From Isoetes taiwanensis (lineage: Eukaryota; Streptophyta; Lycopodiopsida; Isoetales; Isoetaceae): a stretch of 64,000 nt of DNA. The notes beneath the pieces were generated by a model. That model had not been told where the DNA came from. It made no database searches and saw only the letters and a list, made by a program, of their open reading frames with translations. The position numbers and the translations under genes are program-made. The stretch spans positions 2,296,001 through 2,360,000 of the forward strand of contig JAJEKV010000026.1 in NCBI GenBank assembly GCA_021234155.1. Reading direction: 5' to 3'. Shown piece after piece: positions 33,890 to 47,050 of the stretch (position 1 is the stretch's first letter; the number at the start of each line of letters is the position of its first letter).

Positions 33890-34058
33890 GTCAGATTAAA
33901 AGAAATATATACGTGATTGATACATGCATTGAGAGCCCGTGTTTGTTAAATTCTAAGCATCTAATAACTTTCGAAATATAAAAATATTGAAGATATAATA
34001 CACATTTATCTTCAATATGTGCAATCTCATTCCAAGAGAAGAAGAATTCGAAGAATTC

Positions 34059-34098
34059 GAAGAAGAAGAAGAAGAAGAAGAAGAAGAAGAAGAAGAAG
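34059..34098. repeat. (GAA)n tract: left junction of the macro-array
   Basis: About 13 GAA units join CACTA-region sequence on the left to repeat unit A1. Confidence 0.9.
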
Positions 34099-37000
34099 AG
34101 GAAAAATATTCTCTTAGATCTTCAAATAGTTGAAAACTATAATTTTCTAAGTGACTTGGTTGTTTTTAAATAATTTAAAGGTGTAAAGACGTTATGAATT
34201 TTCATGGAAACACAGATGTGGAAGGCATCTCTAGCAATATGATAGTTTATTTGCTGCCCAATATTGGGAGTTCTCTGTTCTCCATAAAATAATGTGAGTC
34301 TTACAAATGCAAAATTTCGAGGTATGTTTGTTTAGATTGCTTTAGCATCCTTAATGGGCGCCATGAAATTATTGTCCAACATGATATCTAAGCTTTATTT
34401 TTCACTTTTTGGGAAAGCCATGCAAATGGGCACTTGCCAAAAGCCTAAGGTTTTTTTCGTTGCACTTTATGAGAAAAAGTACAATGATGAGTTACAAGAC
34501 AAAATGGTTTACAATGAATGAATTACATAGTGAATGGCTTACGTTTACACTATTGATATCCAAAGATGTATTACAAGTTATGTGATGGCATTTGATGTTA
34601 CACATATATTTGGAATGTAGTTCTAATACTGATTACAATGATTGGAATATTATAAAAAGATAAGCGCTCTTTGGGAATCCTGCCTCTTAATCAAGCTCTT
34701 AAAGGGACCATGGTAACACAACTGTTGGGGATCTATGTTGCCCAACACAACTGTTGGGGATTTATATTGCCCCTTAGGTCACATAACGGGCCAAATCTCT
34801 TAATGGTTTGGTTGATATGTGAAGGTGACTTATGCTTATATGGGATTCAATTATTATGGGCTTTCTCTTTAATCTTGTGCATGCATTTGGCTTAAATGCA
34901 TGTGGGACATGTGTGTCAACATGCAAGTGTGCTTGCATGCCACTTTTTTCGTAGCACTTGCTTGCCACTTTTTCCTCATCTTATGGGTTTTTGTGGATGC
35001 GCTCATGTGCTTCATGTGGTATGCTAGCGTGATTTAGGTGTGTGCAAAGTGGCACATATATAAAAGCCTTTGGGTTTTATTTGGATATAGCCTTGGCTAC
35101 ATAATGTCTTTTTATTATAAAAGTTTTTTCAAGGTCACTCTTTGAAATCGATTTATACACGTTAGAGCAAAAATATATTTTTTTGGCAATACAAGAGGCC
35201 ACTGTGGTCGCTTTAGGTATGGATGAACAGAGCATTCCTAATTTGCTGAAAAGTAGCCGCTACATCGGCTACAGATCCGTTTGCCAGCATAAGCTAAATA
35301 CAAGGTGATTTTTCACGCTCCAAAATAGGTTGAATCGGTTTATGATGCGATTTCGTTTTGTCATGCTGGGGTTTTCGAATCTGTAAAGCAGCAAGATTCT
35401 GAGATGAGTAATCGCTCTCAATAAGGGCACAAGGCCGGATCTCTGTTCATAATAACAGTTCTGGCTTTTGCACCACATCTGCATTCAAAGGTAATTTTTG
35501 ATGATATTCTGGGCTTTCTTGCATGTCAAGCATATTCTGCTATGATGTAAATATTGTTCTAAAGCAAACTTGATCAGATATTTAATGACCTGGGACATTT
35601 AGCTGGATTTTTTAAGTGTATTTGGTCTCATGTGATTAGGCCACAATGGGTTAAGTATAAATTATTGATCATGGAAACGTAACAAAGAGGGCTATTCTAT
35701 TAGCCTTTATTATTCACCTTTTAGATTTATATTGTTGAGGATAATACTTCTCCATTTAGCACTGATTTTGATCCGCTATAGCGCGACCATGTCGTGATCA
35801 AATGAAGCAAGGTTATGAATGAAGCTTTTGGCAATGAATAAAGCCTTTGGCGCTTATCCGCTAGAAGAAGCCACCTTAAAAATGATGCAAGGAGAGCGTC
35901 TATTTCAGGTTCTTATCAATCTGTATTCATTCTATTTTCAGTACAAACTTTGTTTCTACATTCACTCTATACTGTGGTTTCACAAACATTGTAAGGAGTT
36001 ATGCATAATTTAAATTCTTTACATAGAACTATAAGAGATGTTTGGGAAGTTAGAAATAGTGTAAATTTATACTACTCATGACAATATACTAACAATATGC
36101 TGAAGTTTACACGGTTCTATATGCTGAAATAATATTTTGAATACATTTGGGGAAGCTCAAATAATATTGTGAATATATTTGGGAAGCTTAAATATTTGTT
36201 GTTCCATTTTCCTTTATTCTTAATGTCACCTCAGGGCAAAAGGATACAATTGGTGATCAGTGATAAACTGAGAGACCCAATGTACCTTTTGGCCCTTGCA
36301 CATTTACCGTTTTCACGCTAATTGTGTATTGATTGGTCGCAGTAACCTGTTTCTCTCCTCCAATTGTCTCTTATTTGCTGTTAGAGTTGGCGTTAAGTTG
36401 GAGATGGAATTACTGGAAGCGTAACTAAAGCTACATTTACTTTATTTTGTACCTCTATTTTTTTAATTGACACATAGATGGGAATAATTTATAGTAATAT
36501 TTTATGTCTTTATTTTGATCATACATTGGAATAATCTACAGCAATATTTTATGTCTACATTTTATGTCTCTACTTTGATCATACATGGTTGCAATCTACA
36601 GATTAATGTGCAGATCTTCTAAAATAATGCTTTGCTACTTTATTGTTCTACAGATTAATGTGCAGATCTTCTAAAATAATGCTTTGCTACTTTATTGTTC
36701 TATTTTCATACTAATATACGTGTTTGAGGTAATGTGCCTTCCAGTTGTGGCCTGGGTAACGCCAGGATGGATATGTGTTGGGTAATCTTTGCCTTGAACG
36801 AATACGGTTTAGTAAAATGTTTTTACTATAATCTGTTAGTAGTCTTGGTGAAGATGTGTCGAAGAAGAAATCGAGATTTCCATTTGCTGGAGATATCTGG
36901 CATGCACAATTGGTTGGCCTTACCTATGTAAGTTTTAGATAGCTCTACTTTTTGATATGTTTACGAAGTTATCTCTTCTGATATCTTTATGGAGTTATCT

Positions 37001-37477
37001 AGCATACGAATCCTTTTTGATACCCTGATGGAGTGAATCTTTTTTGATACCCTGATGGAGTGATCTGGCAAACGAATCTCTTATACAAACCAGGTCAGTT
37101 TGTATATAAATGCTCTTTTATGAGACTTTAGGTTCTGATAGCAAGTGTTATGGTTAATACTATAACGGGCTGTTTATGGCACTTAAGGGCCCACTATGCC
37201 CAATGTGCCTCACAATTATAAAATCCTGATAATTTGTCAGGTCTTGAACTAGTCCACTGTGCTAGTTCTCGATTTATCTGCTACAGCGGATATAGTATTT
37301 GGGCAACTGTACCTTATACTACTTAAATACAGATGATAAAATAACTTGTTAATGATTTAGAGATTCTATGAATCTATTTTATTCTGGAGTAAGGAAGTAG
37401 GATCCCTCTTTTTATGGGGGGGTCCTACTCTCCTTATAAAAAGAGGTATCCTACATCCTGAGGGAGGGATTGTGGGA

Positions 37478-37503
37478 GAAGAAGAAGAAGAAGAAGAAGA
37501 AGA
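37478..37503. repeat. (GAA)n tract between units A1 and A2
   Basis: Eight or nine GAA units directly after GGGATTGTGGGA. Confidence 0.95.
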
Positions 37504-40500
37504 GGAAAAATATTCTCTTAGATCTTCAAATAGTTGAAAACTATAATTTTCTAAGTGACTTGGTTGTTTTTAAATAATTTAAAGGTGTAAAGACGTTATG
37601 AATTTTCATGGAAACACAGATGTGGAAGGCATCTCTAGCAATATGATAGTTTATTTGCTGCCCAATATTGGGAGTTCTCTGTTCTCCATAAAATAATGTG
37701 AGTCTTACAAATGCAAAATTTCGAGGTATGTTTGTTTAGATTGCTTTAGCATCCTTAATGGGCGCCATGAAATTATTGTCCAACATGATATCTAAGCTTT
37801 ATTTTTCACTTTTTGGGAAAGCCATGCAAATGGGCACTTGCCAAAAGCCTAAGGTTTTTTTCGTTGCACTTTATGAGAAAAAGTACAATGATGAGTTACA
37901 AGACAAAATGGTTTACAATGAATGAATTACATAGTGAATGGCTTACGTTTACACTATTGATATCCAAAGATGTATTACAAGTTATGTGATGGCATTTGAT
38001 GTTACACATATATTTGGAATGTAGTTCTAATACTGATTACAATGATTGGAATATTATAAAAAGATAAGCGCTCTTTGGGAATCCTGCCTCTTAATCAAGC
38101 TCTTAAAGGGACCATGGTAACACAACTGTTGGGGATCTATGTTGCCCAACACAACTGTTGGGGATTTATATTGCCCCTTAGGTCACATAACGGGCCAAAT
38201 CTCTTAATGGTTTGGTTGATATGTGAAGGTGACTTATGCTTATATGGGATTCAATTATTATGGGCTTTCTCTTTAATCTTGTGCATGCATTTGGCTTAAA
38301 TGCATGTGGGACATGTGTGTCAACATGCAAGTGTGCTTGCATGCCACTTTTTTCATAGCACTTGCTTGCCACTTTTTCCTCATCTTATGGGTTTTTGTGG
38401 ATGCGCTCATGTGCTTCATGTGGTATGCTAGCGTGATTTAGGTGTGTGCAAAGTGGCACATATATAAAAGCCTTTGGGTTTTATTTGGATATAGCCTTGG
38501 CTACATAATGTCTTTTTATTATAAAAGTTTTTTCAAGGTCACTCTTTGAAATCGATTTATACACGTTAGAGCAAAAATATATTTTTTTGGCAATACAAGA
38601 GGCCACTGTGGCCGCTTTAGGTATGGATGAACGATTTTTGTTGGTTTTTTTTCTGTTGTCGGGTAATTTGCTGAAAAGTAGCCGCTACATCGGCTACAGA
38701 TCCGTTTGCCAGCATAAGCTAAATACAAGGTGATTTTTCACGGGTTTATGATGCGATTTCGTTTTGTCATGCTGGGGTTTTCGAATCTGTAAAGCAGCAA
38801 GATTCTGAGATGAGTAATCGCTCTCAATAAGGGCACAAGGCCGGATCTCTGTTCATAATAACAGTTCTGGCTTTTGCACCACATCTGCATTCAAAGGTAA
38901 TTTTTGATGATATTCTGGGCTTTCTTGCATGTCAAGCATATTCTGCTATGATGTAAATATTGTTCTAAAGCAAACTTGATCAGATATTTAATGACCTGGG
39001 ACATTTAGCTGGATTTTTTAAGTGTATTTGGTCTCATGTGATTAGGCCACAATGGGTAAGTATAAATTATTGATCATGGAAACGTAACAAAGAGGGCTAT
39101 TCTATTAGCCTTTATTATTCACCTTTTAGATTTATATTGTTGAGGATAATACTTCTCCATTTAGCACTGATTTTGATCTGCTATAGCAGCCATGTCTGTG
39201 ATCAAATGAAGCAAGGTTATGAATGAAGCTTTTGGCAATGAATAAAGCCTTTGGCGTTTATCTGGCTAGAAGAAGCCACCTTAAAAATGATGCAAGGAGA
39301 GCGTCTATTTCAGGTTCTTATCAATCTGTATTCATTCTATTTTCAGTACAAACTTTGTTTCTACATTCACTCTATACTGTGGTTTCACAAACATTGTAAG
39401 GAGTTATGCATAATTTAAATTCTTTACATAGAACTATAAGAGATGTTTGGGAAGTTAGAAATAGTGTAAATTTATACTACTCATGACAATATACTAACAA
39501 TATGCTGAAGTTTACACGGTTCTATATGCTGAAATAATATTTTGAATACATTTGGGGAAGCTCAAATAATATTGTGAATATATTTGGGAAGCTTAAATAT
39601 TTGTTGTTCCATTTTCCTTTATTCTTAATGTCACCTCAGGGCAAAAGGATACAATTGGTGATCAGTGATAAACTGAGAGACCCAATGTACCTTTTGGCCC
39701 TTGCACATTTACCGTTTTCACGCTAATTGTGTATTGATTGGCTGCAGGTACGGGTTCTCTCCTCCAATTGTCTCTTATTTGCTGTTAGAGTTGGCGTTAA
39801 GTTGGAGATGGAATTACTGGAAGCGTAACTAAAGCTACATTTACTTTATTTTGTACCTCTATTTTTTTAATTGACACATAGATGGGAATAATTTATAGTA
39901 ATATTTTATGTCTTTATTTTGATCATACATTGGAATAATCTACAGCAATATTTTATGTCTACATTTTATGTCTCTACTTTGATCATACATGGTTGCAATC
40001 TACAGATTAATGTGCAGATCTTCTAAAATAATGCTTTGCTACTTTATTGTTCTACAGATTAATGTGCAGATCTTCTAAAATAATGCTTTGCTACTTTATT
40101 GTTCTATTTTCATACTAATATACGTGTTTGAGGTAATGTGCCTTCCAGTTGTGGCCTGGGTAACGCCAGGATGGATATGTGTTGGGTAATCTTTGCCTTG
40201 AACGAATACTTCGCTTAGTAAAATGTTTTTACTATAATCTGTTAGTAGTCTTGGTGAAGATGTGTCGAAGAAGAAATCGAGATTTCCATTTGCTGGAGAT
40301 ATCTGGCATGCACAATTGGTTGGCCTTACCTATGTAAGTTTTAGATAGCTCTACTTTTTGATATGTTTACGAAGTTATCTCTTCTGATATCTTTATGGAG
40401 TTATCTAGCATACGAATCCTTTTTGATACCCTGATGGAGTGAATCTTTTTTGATACCCTGATGGAGTGATCTGGCAAACGAATCTCTTATACAAACCAGG

Positions 40501-40883
40501 TCAGTTTGTATATAAATGCTCTTTTATGAGACTTTAGGTTCTGATAGCAAGTGTTATGGTTAATACTATAACGGGCTGTTTATGGCACTTAAGGGCCCAC
40601 TATGCCCAATGTGCCTCACAATTATAAAATCCTGATAATTTGTCAGGTCTTGAACTAGTCCACTGTGCTAGTTCTCGATTTATCTGCTACAGCGGATATA
40701 GTATTTGGGCAACTGTACCTTATACTACTTAAATACAGATGATAAAATAACTTGTTAATGATTTAGAGATTCTATGAATCTATTTTATTCTGGAGTAAGG
40801 AAGTAGGATCCCTCTTTTTATGGGGGGGTCCTACTCTCCTTATAAAAAGAGGTATCCTACATCCTGAGGGAGGGATTGTGGGA

Positions 40884-40932
40884 GAAGAAGAAGAAGAAGA
40901 AGAAGAAGAAGAAGAAGAAGAAGAAGAAGAAG
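40884..40932. repeat. (GAA)n tract between units A2 and A3
   Basis: About 16 GAA units, then GATGAAAAATATTC. Longer than the preceding junction. Confidence 0.95.
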
Positions 40933-43696
40933 ATGAAAAATATTCTCTTAGATCTTCAAATAGTTGAAAACTATAATTTTCTAAGTGACTTGGTTGTTTT
41001 TAAATAATTTAAAGGTGTAAAGACGTTATGAATTTTCATGGAAACACAGATGTGGAAGGCATCTCTAGCAATATGATAGTTTATTTGCTGCCCAATATTG
41101 GGAGTTCTCTGTTCTCCATAAAATAATGTGAGTCTTACAAATGCAAAATTTCGAGGTATGTTTGTTTAGATTGCTTTAGCATCCTTAATGGGCGCCATGA
41201 AATTATTGTCCAACATGATATCTAAGCTTTATTTTTCACTTTTTGGGAAAGCCATGCAAATGGGCACTTGCCAAAAGCCTAAGGTTTTTTTCGTTGCACT
41301 TTATGAGAAAAAGTACAATGATGAGTTACAAGACAAAATGGTTTACAATGAATGAATTACATAGTGAATGGCTTACGTTTACACTATTGATATCCAAAGA
41401 TGTATTACAAGTTATGTGATGGCATTTGATGTTACACATATATTTGGAATGTAGTTCTAATACTGATTACAATGATTGGAATATTATAAAAAGATAAGCG
41501 CTCTTTGGGAATCCTGCCTCTTAATCAAGCTCTTAAAGGGACCATGGTAACACAACTGTTGGGGATCTATGTTGCCCAACACAACTGTTGGGGATTTATA
41601 TTGCCCCTTAGGTCACATAACGGGCCAAATCTCTTAATGGTTTGGTTGATATGTGAAGGTGACTTATGCTTATATGGGATTCAATTATTATGGGCTTTCT
41701 CTTTAATCTTGTGCATGCATTTGGCTTAAATGCATGTGGGACATGTGTGTCAACATGCAAGTGTGCTTGCATGCCACTTTTTTCGTAGCACTTGCTTGCC
41801 ACTTTTTCCTCATCTTATGGGTTTTTGTGGATGCGCTCATGTGCTTCATGTGGTATGCTAGCGTGATTTAGGTGTGTGCAAAGTGGCACATATATAAAAG
41901 CCTTTGGGTTTTATTTGGATATAGCCTTGGCTACATAATGTCTTTTTATTATAAAAGTTTTTTCAAGGTCACTCTTTGAAATCGATTTATACACGTTAGA
42001 GCAAAAATATATTTTTTTTTGGCATACAAGAGGCCACTGCGGGCGCTTTAGGTATGGATGAACGATTTTTGTTGGTTTTTTTCCTTTGTCGGGTAATTTC
42101 TTTGAAAAGTAGCCGCTACATCGGCTTCTGATCCGCTTTGCCGATAAGCTAAATACAAGGTGATTTTTCACGGGTTTATGATGCGATTTCGTTTTGTCAT
42201 GCTGGGGTTTTCGAATCTGTAAAGCAGCAAGATTCTGAGATGAGTAATCGCTCTCAATAAGGGCACAAGGCCGGATCTCTGTTCATAATAACAGTTCTGG
42301 CTTTTGCACCACATCTGCATTCAAAGGTAATTTTTGATGATATTCTGGGCTTTCTTGCATGTCAAGCATATTCTGCTATGATGTAAATATTGTTCTAAAG
42401 CAAACTTGATCAGATATTTAATGACCTGGGACATTTAGCTGGATTTTTTAAGTGTATTTGGTCTCATGTGATTAGGCCACAATGGGTTAAGTATAAATTA
42501 TTGATCATGGAAACGTAACAAAGAGGGCTATTCTATTAGCCTTTATTATTCACCTTTTAGATTTATATTGTTGAGGATAATACTTCTCCATTTAGCACTG
42601 ATTTTGATCTGCTATAGCAGCCATGTCTGTGATCAAATGAAGCAAGGTTATGAATGAAGCTTTTGGCAATGAATAAAGCCTTTGGCGTTTATCTGGCTAG
42701 AAGAAGCCACCTTAAAAATGATGCAAGGAGAGCGTCTATTTCAGGTTCTTATCAATCTGTATTCATTCTATTTTCAGTACAAACTTTGTTTCTACATTCA
42801 CTCTATACTGTGGTTTCACAAACATTGTAAGGAGTTATGCATAATTTAAATTCTTTACATAGAACTATAAGAGATGTTTGGGAAGTTAGAAATAGTGTAA
42901 ATTTATACTACTCATGACAATATACTAACAATATGCTGAAGTTTACACGGTTCTATATGCTGAAATAATATTTTGAATACATTTGGGGAAGCTCAAATAA
43001 TATTGTGAATATATTTGGGAAGCTTAAATATTTGTTGTTCCATTTTCCTTTATTCTTAATGTCACCTCAGGGCAAAAGGATACAATTGGTGATCAGTGAT
43101 AAACTGAGAGACCCAATGTACCTTTTGGCCCTTGCACATTTACCGTTTTCACGCTAATTGTGTATTGATTGGTCAGCAGTACCTGGTTCTCTCCTCCAAT
43201 TGTCTCTTATTTGCTGTTAGAGTTGGCGTTAAGTTGGAGATGGAATTACTGGAAGCGTAACTAAAGCTACATTTACTTTATTTTGTACCTCTATTTTTTT
43301 AATTGACACATAGATGGGAATAATTTATAGTAATATTTTATGTCTTTATTTTGATCATACATTGGAATAATCTACAGCAATATTTTATGTCTACATTTTA
43401 TGTCTCTACTTTGATCATACATGGTTGCAATCTACAGATTAATGTGCAGATCTTCTAAAATAATGCTTTGCTACTTTATTGTTCTACAGATTAATGTGCA
43501 GATCTTCTAAAATAATGCTTTGCTACTTTATTGTTCTATTTTCATACTAATATACGTGTTTGAGGTAATGTGCCTTCCAGTTGTGGCCTGGGTAACGCCA
43601 GGATGGATATGTGTTGGGTAATCTTTGCCTTGAACGAATACGGTTTAGTAAAATGTTTTTACTATAATCTGTTAGTAGTCTTGGTGAAGATGTGTC

Positions 43697-43729
43697 GAAG
43701 AAGAAGAAGAAGAAGAAGAAGAAGAAGAA
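43697..43729. repeat. (GAA)n tract joining family A to family B
   Basis: Eleven GAA units; the left neighbour is truncated A3 and the right neighbour is the start of B1 (TAATGAGTTTGTGCAAGC). Confidence 0.95.
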
Positions 43730-46700
43730 ATAATGAGTTTGTGCAAGCTTGATTCTTCTTCAGTTTTATAATCTCTTGATGAAATCATATTAAGTTGAAC
43801 CTTTATTTGAGACTTGAATACAGATTTCCATGGTGTGGTAACATGACAATGGACACCATGGCTTAAAATTTATAATATATATAAAATATTAGAATGAGGC
43901 TTGTTGGGGGCATAGTACACAATATTTATGTGGCCTATGTTTATTTGGTTGGCCAAGACCTTATGAATATTTGCCCATTGGTATTTTGTGGTATCATAAA
44001 TGGCTTATGAAGATATAGCATTTAAGATGCGTAAGGCATTAAATATGGCTCTTAATGGTATGCTTGCCTTGAGGTCCTACATGTGGAATAGATGTTTGCA
44101 AGGGACATGCCATAATTTATCATTTTAGAATATCTTAACAACTAGGATATATTTTATCATTGTGGAAAAGCATGTGGCATGTTCGAAAAGGCTTTGTTTG
44201 CTTGCCGGATTTGGCCGATGGAGGATATACAAAGTTTTTCTGTGTTGTACTTGGTGAAAGTTGGGCCCTTCTTCTAGTCTTGGCATAGATTTCATGCATG
44301 CGGTGGCCTTTGCTTTTGGGAACTTGTTGAAACCTATTTTTGCTTTGACAAAAATCTTGAGTTGTTATCTGTTACGAAAATGGAAGGCAAGTAGCCGATT
44401 TGGAAACACGGGATTGCCATAGCCATATGCTAAAAGCCATTTGATAGTCTCTTTGGTTGATAAGGTGATCCGCATCTTGACAAACTATTGTGAGTAAAAA
44501 TGGAAGAAACAAGCCGATTTGATCTAATACAAGGTTTGGCTTGAATGAAAGCATTAGTGCTTGTCCAACATGATATATAGAGCTAACAATATTCATGATA
44601 ATCTATCTCGTGGTAGGCTCAAAAAGCCTAGCCGTTTTTTTGCTTTGAGAAAAAGTTTAATGATGATTATAGACAAAATTTATAAATGGATTGAATTACC
44701 ACTAGAAAATGGGAGCGAACACATTGATATTCCTTTTATTATTACATGTGATCATCTGATCAAAAGAAAAAGCAAACATGTTCTAATTTATTTTAATGTT
44801 GTAGTCTTATGTTAGATAATGCTATATAGGAATCCTGATGCGGTATGCTCTTAGATGGTGGAAAATAGTATGCATATTAAATTCATGTTGCCCAACTCTA
44901 AAGTTACGGTTTAGTTGTTTTTGCGGGCTTTCTTTGTTTGTGTTGCTACATGATTGTGGCTTGTTTTCTTATTTGGTGTTTGCCTTTTGCATATGATGCT
45001 AGGTCTTGCGCATGGAGTGCTTAAAATGCTCCAGACATTGCTAAAATTTGTTAAATGCTTGCATGCCATTATTGTTGTAGCACAGGCTTGCATTGTACCC
45101 TCATGTGCTTCTTTTGTCCGATAGTGATGCATGTGGTCCATGTCGGTTTGCTTATATAGAGGTCTACAAAGTAAGTCATATACTATAATGGTTATATGAC
45201 AAATATTTGTATGATGATCCGGTGCCACCTTGTTGAAAAGGAATAAGGCATAATATTCATGAATGTTATCTCAAATACACGTTAGTTAATCTTGGCAAAT
45301 GACCCGACCAAAGGCAAGAAGCTTGCTATGTAGTGAGACTTTGGAAGAGCGATATATGTTGTCTTTTCCGTAACTCCTCGATTGCTAGTAGGCTTTAAGC
45401 GAGAATACCCTATTGGTATTGGCCACCAACTAGTTAATGAGTTTTGTCGACTTGTATTAACCTAACGAATCATGAGACATATTGGGTTAATATACTTTAA
45501 CAATGCCAAAATAATAGGTGAAGGGCGATAAGCCGAGAGTGTTCTATAGCTTACTGGCGCCCTTTTGTAGTTACCATTATTATGCTAACTTATGCATTGT
45601 TTGGGTGCGGGTAACCGAACTCTCTCTCTCACGGAGTTATTTTCTAAAGGATGCTTGGTGTTACAATCAAGGGACCATAAGAAGAACATGGTCCGATGCA
45701 ATGCTTGTACCAATACTTGGTGAGATCTTTCCTCTTTAAATGGAAGTACAATCAAGTGGTGACAAGTTAGACAAGTATATGACCGGTCCGGTTCTATTTA
45801 AGTTGGTACATTATTCACCTAATAGTGTATCTTGCTCACAAATGGTTGTGCTTGTGAATTGGAAAATTCTAAATAACGAAAATTGAATAGATCTTCATTG
45901 ATCCAAATGAAGCAAGGAAATATATGAATGATGATAGCTTATATAAAAAATTGAATATTACTGAATTACTTCTTTAAGGATCCACCTTAAAATATGTTAA
46001 TGATATTTCGGTTGTATTTTCCAAAAAACAAGATTTACCAAGCTTATGTCTACTATTTTAAAACTTGAATGAAACAATTATGATTAAATGAAAAAGTTAC
46101 ATGATATATTTAATATTTCACAAATATCTAAAGATGAAATCTATTACTTGTACTATATTCTTATATGATTTTTCCAAAATGTTAAAGATTAAAATGGGAG
46201 TAGGAGTATACTGTGGCTCATTCAAAACCCTAACAGGTATTGGGAAATATGTGCTCACTTTGAAATAAGTCTTTTAATTGTTTTTAAACTTTAATTGTAC
46301 ATAGTCTTTGTGAGAACATCATCGAAGAAGAAATTGTGACATCTATTTGATGGAGGTATCCATCAAACACATCATTCTCAAAACCATGTAATGATGTCGA
46401 TTCTCTATTTGGTGTTGGCACTACTAACCTTACATTACGATGTATTACGTTGTGAATGATAGTTGGATGATACAACTAGCTCGATTTGGGATATTTGGCC
46501 GCCTAATTTGGGATATTTGGAGATGGGGGAGATGCTCCCAATGGGGCTATCCAAAGCTACATGGTGCTTTAGTTCCAAAGAAAGTGATACATGAATATTT
46601 TGAAGTTATAGAAAGAGGTATTTGGCAAAAGCACTTTTTATGCCTTTATTTTAGATTGAATGTTATTTGCCTTGCTTTGTGTATAAAATATGTAGTTGGG

Positions 46701-47023
46701 TTGTTGGCCCATAGTGCCATATAACCGTTGCATGTTAAGAATTGGATATTGGCCCAATGTGCCTTTTCCAATAATTGGATATTGGCCCAATGTGCCTTTT
46801 CCAAATGCTGCTCATATGTAAAAATTGACCTGGCCTATTGTGCCACGGCCTGGAATTTTGCTCCAAGGTACCTAATATTCTATGTGCCAACATGTTGTGT
46901 GATAAAGTGGATTGAATTATCTATTTTCTTCGGTGTAAGGAAGTAGGACCCCTCTTTTCATGAGGGGGGTCTTACTTCCATTATAAACAGAGGAGTCCTA
47001 CATCCTGAGGGAGGGATGTGGGA

Positions 47024-47050
47024 GAAGAAGAAGAAGAAGAAGAAGAAGAA
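47024..47050. repeat. (GAA)n tract between units B1 and B2
   Basis: Nine GAA units after GGGATGTGGGA. Confidence 0.95.

Larger units (their letters stand above)
34059..43729. repeat. Macro-repeat family A: two full units and one truncated
   Basis: Units start after GAA tracts at 34059, 37478 and 40884 (lengths about 3419, 3406 and 2813 bp). They are nearly identical: a 74-codon frame recurs unchanged at 34671, 38075 and 41505. Each has a TATA-like CATATATAAAAGCC in the middle and ends with GGAAGTAGGATCCC..CTTATAAAAAGAGG and GAGGGAGGGATTGTGGGA before the next GAA tract. The third unit stops at TGTGTCGAAGAAGAA, an internal site (36861 in unit 1), where it merges with the next GAA tract. Inside each unit a 52-bp phrase is doubled (about 36598-36700). 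No transposon protein is encoded. LTR-like or non-autonomous element units are possible. Confidence 0.95.

Noticed and set aside
34671-41729. 74-codon frame identical in three places
   Set aside because: Identity reflects recent duplication of the whole unit A, not selection; no domain and no longer gene context.
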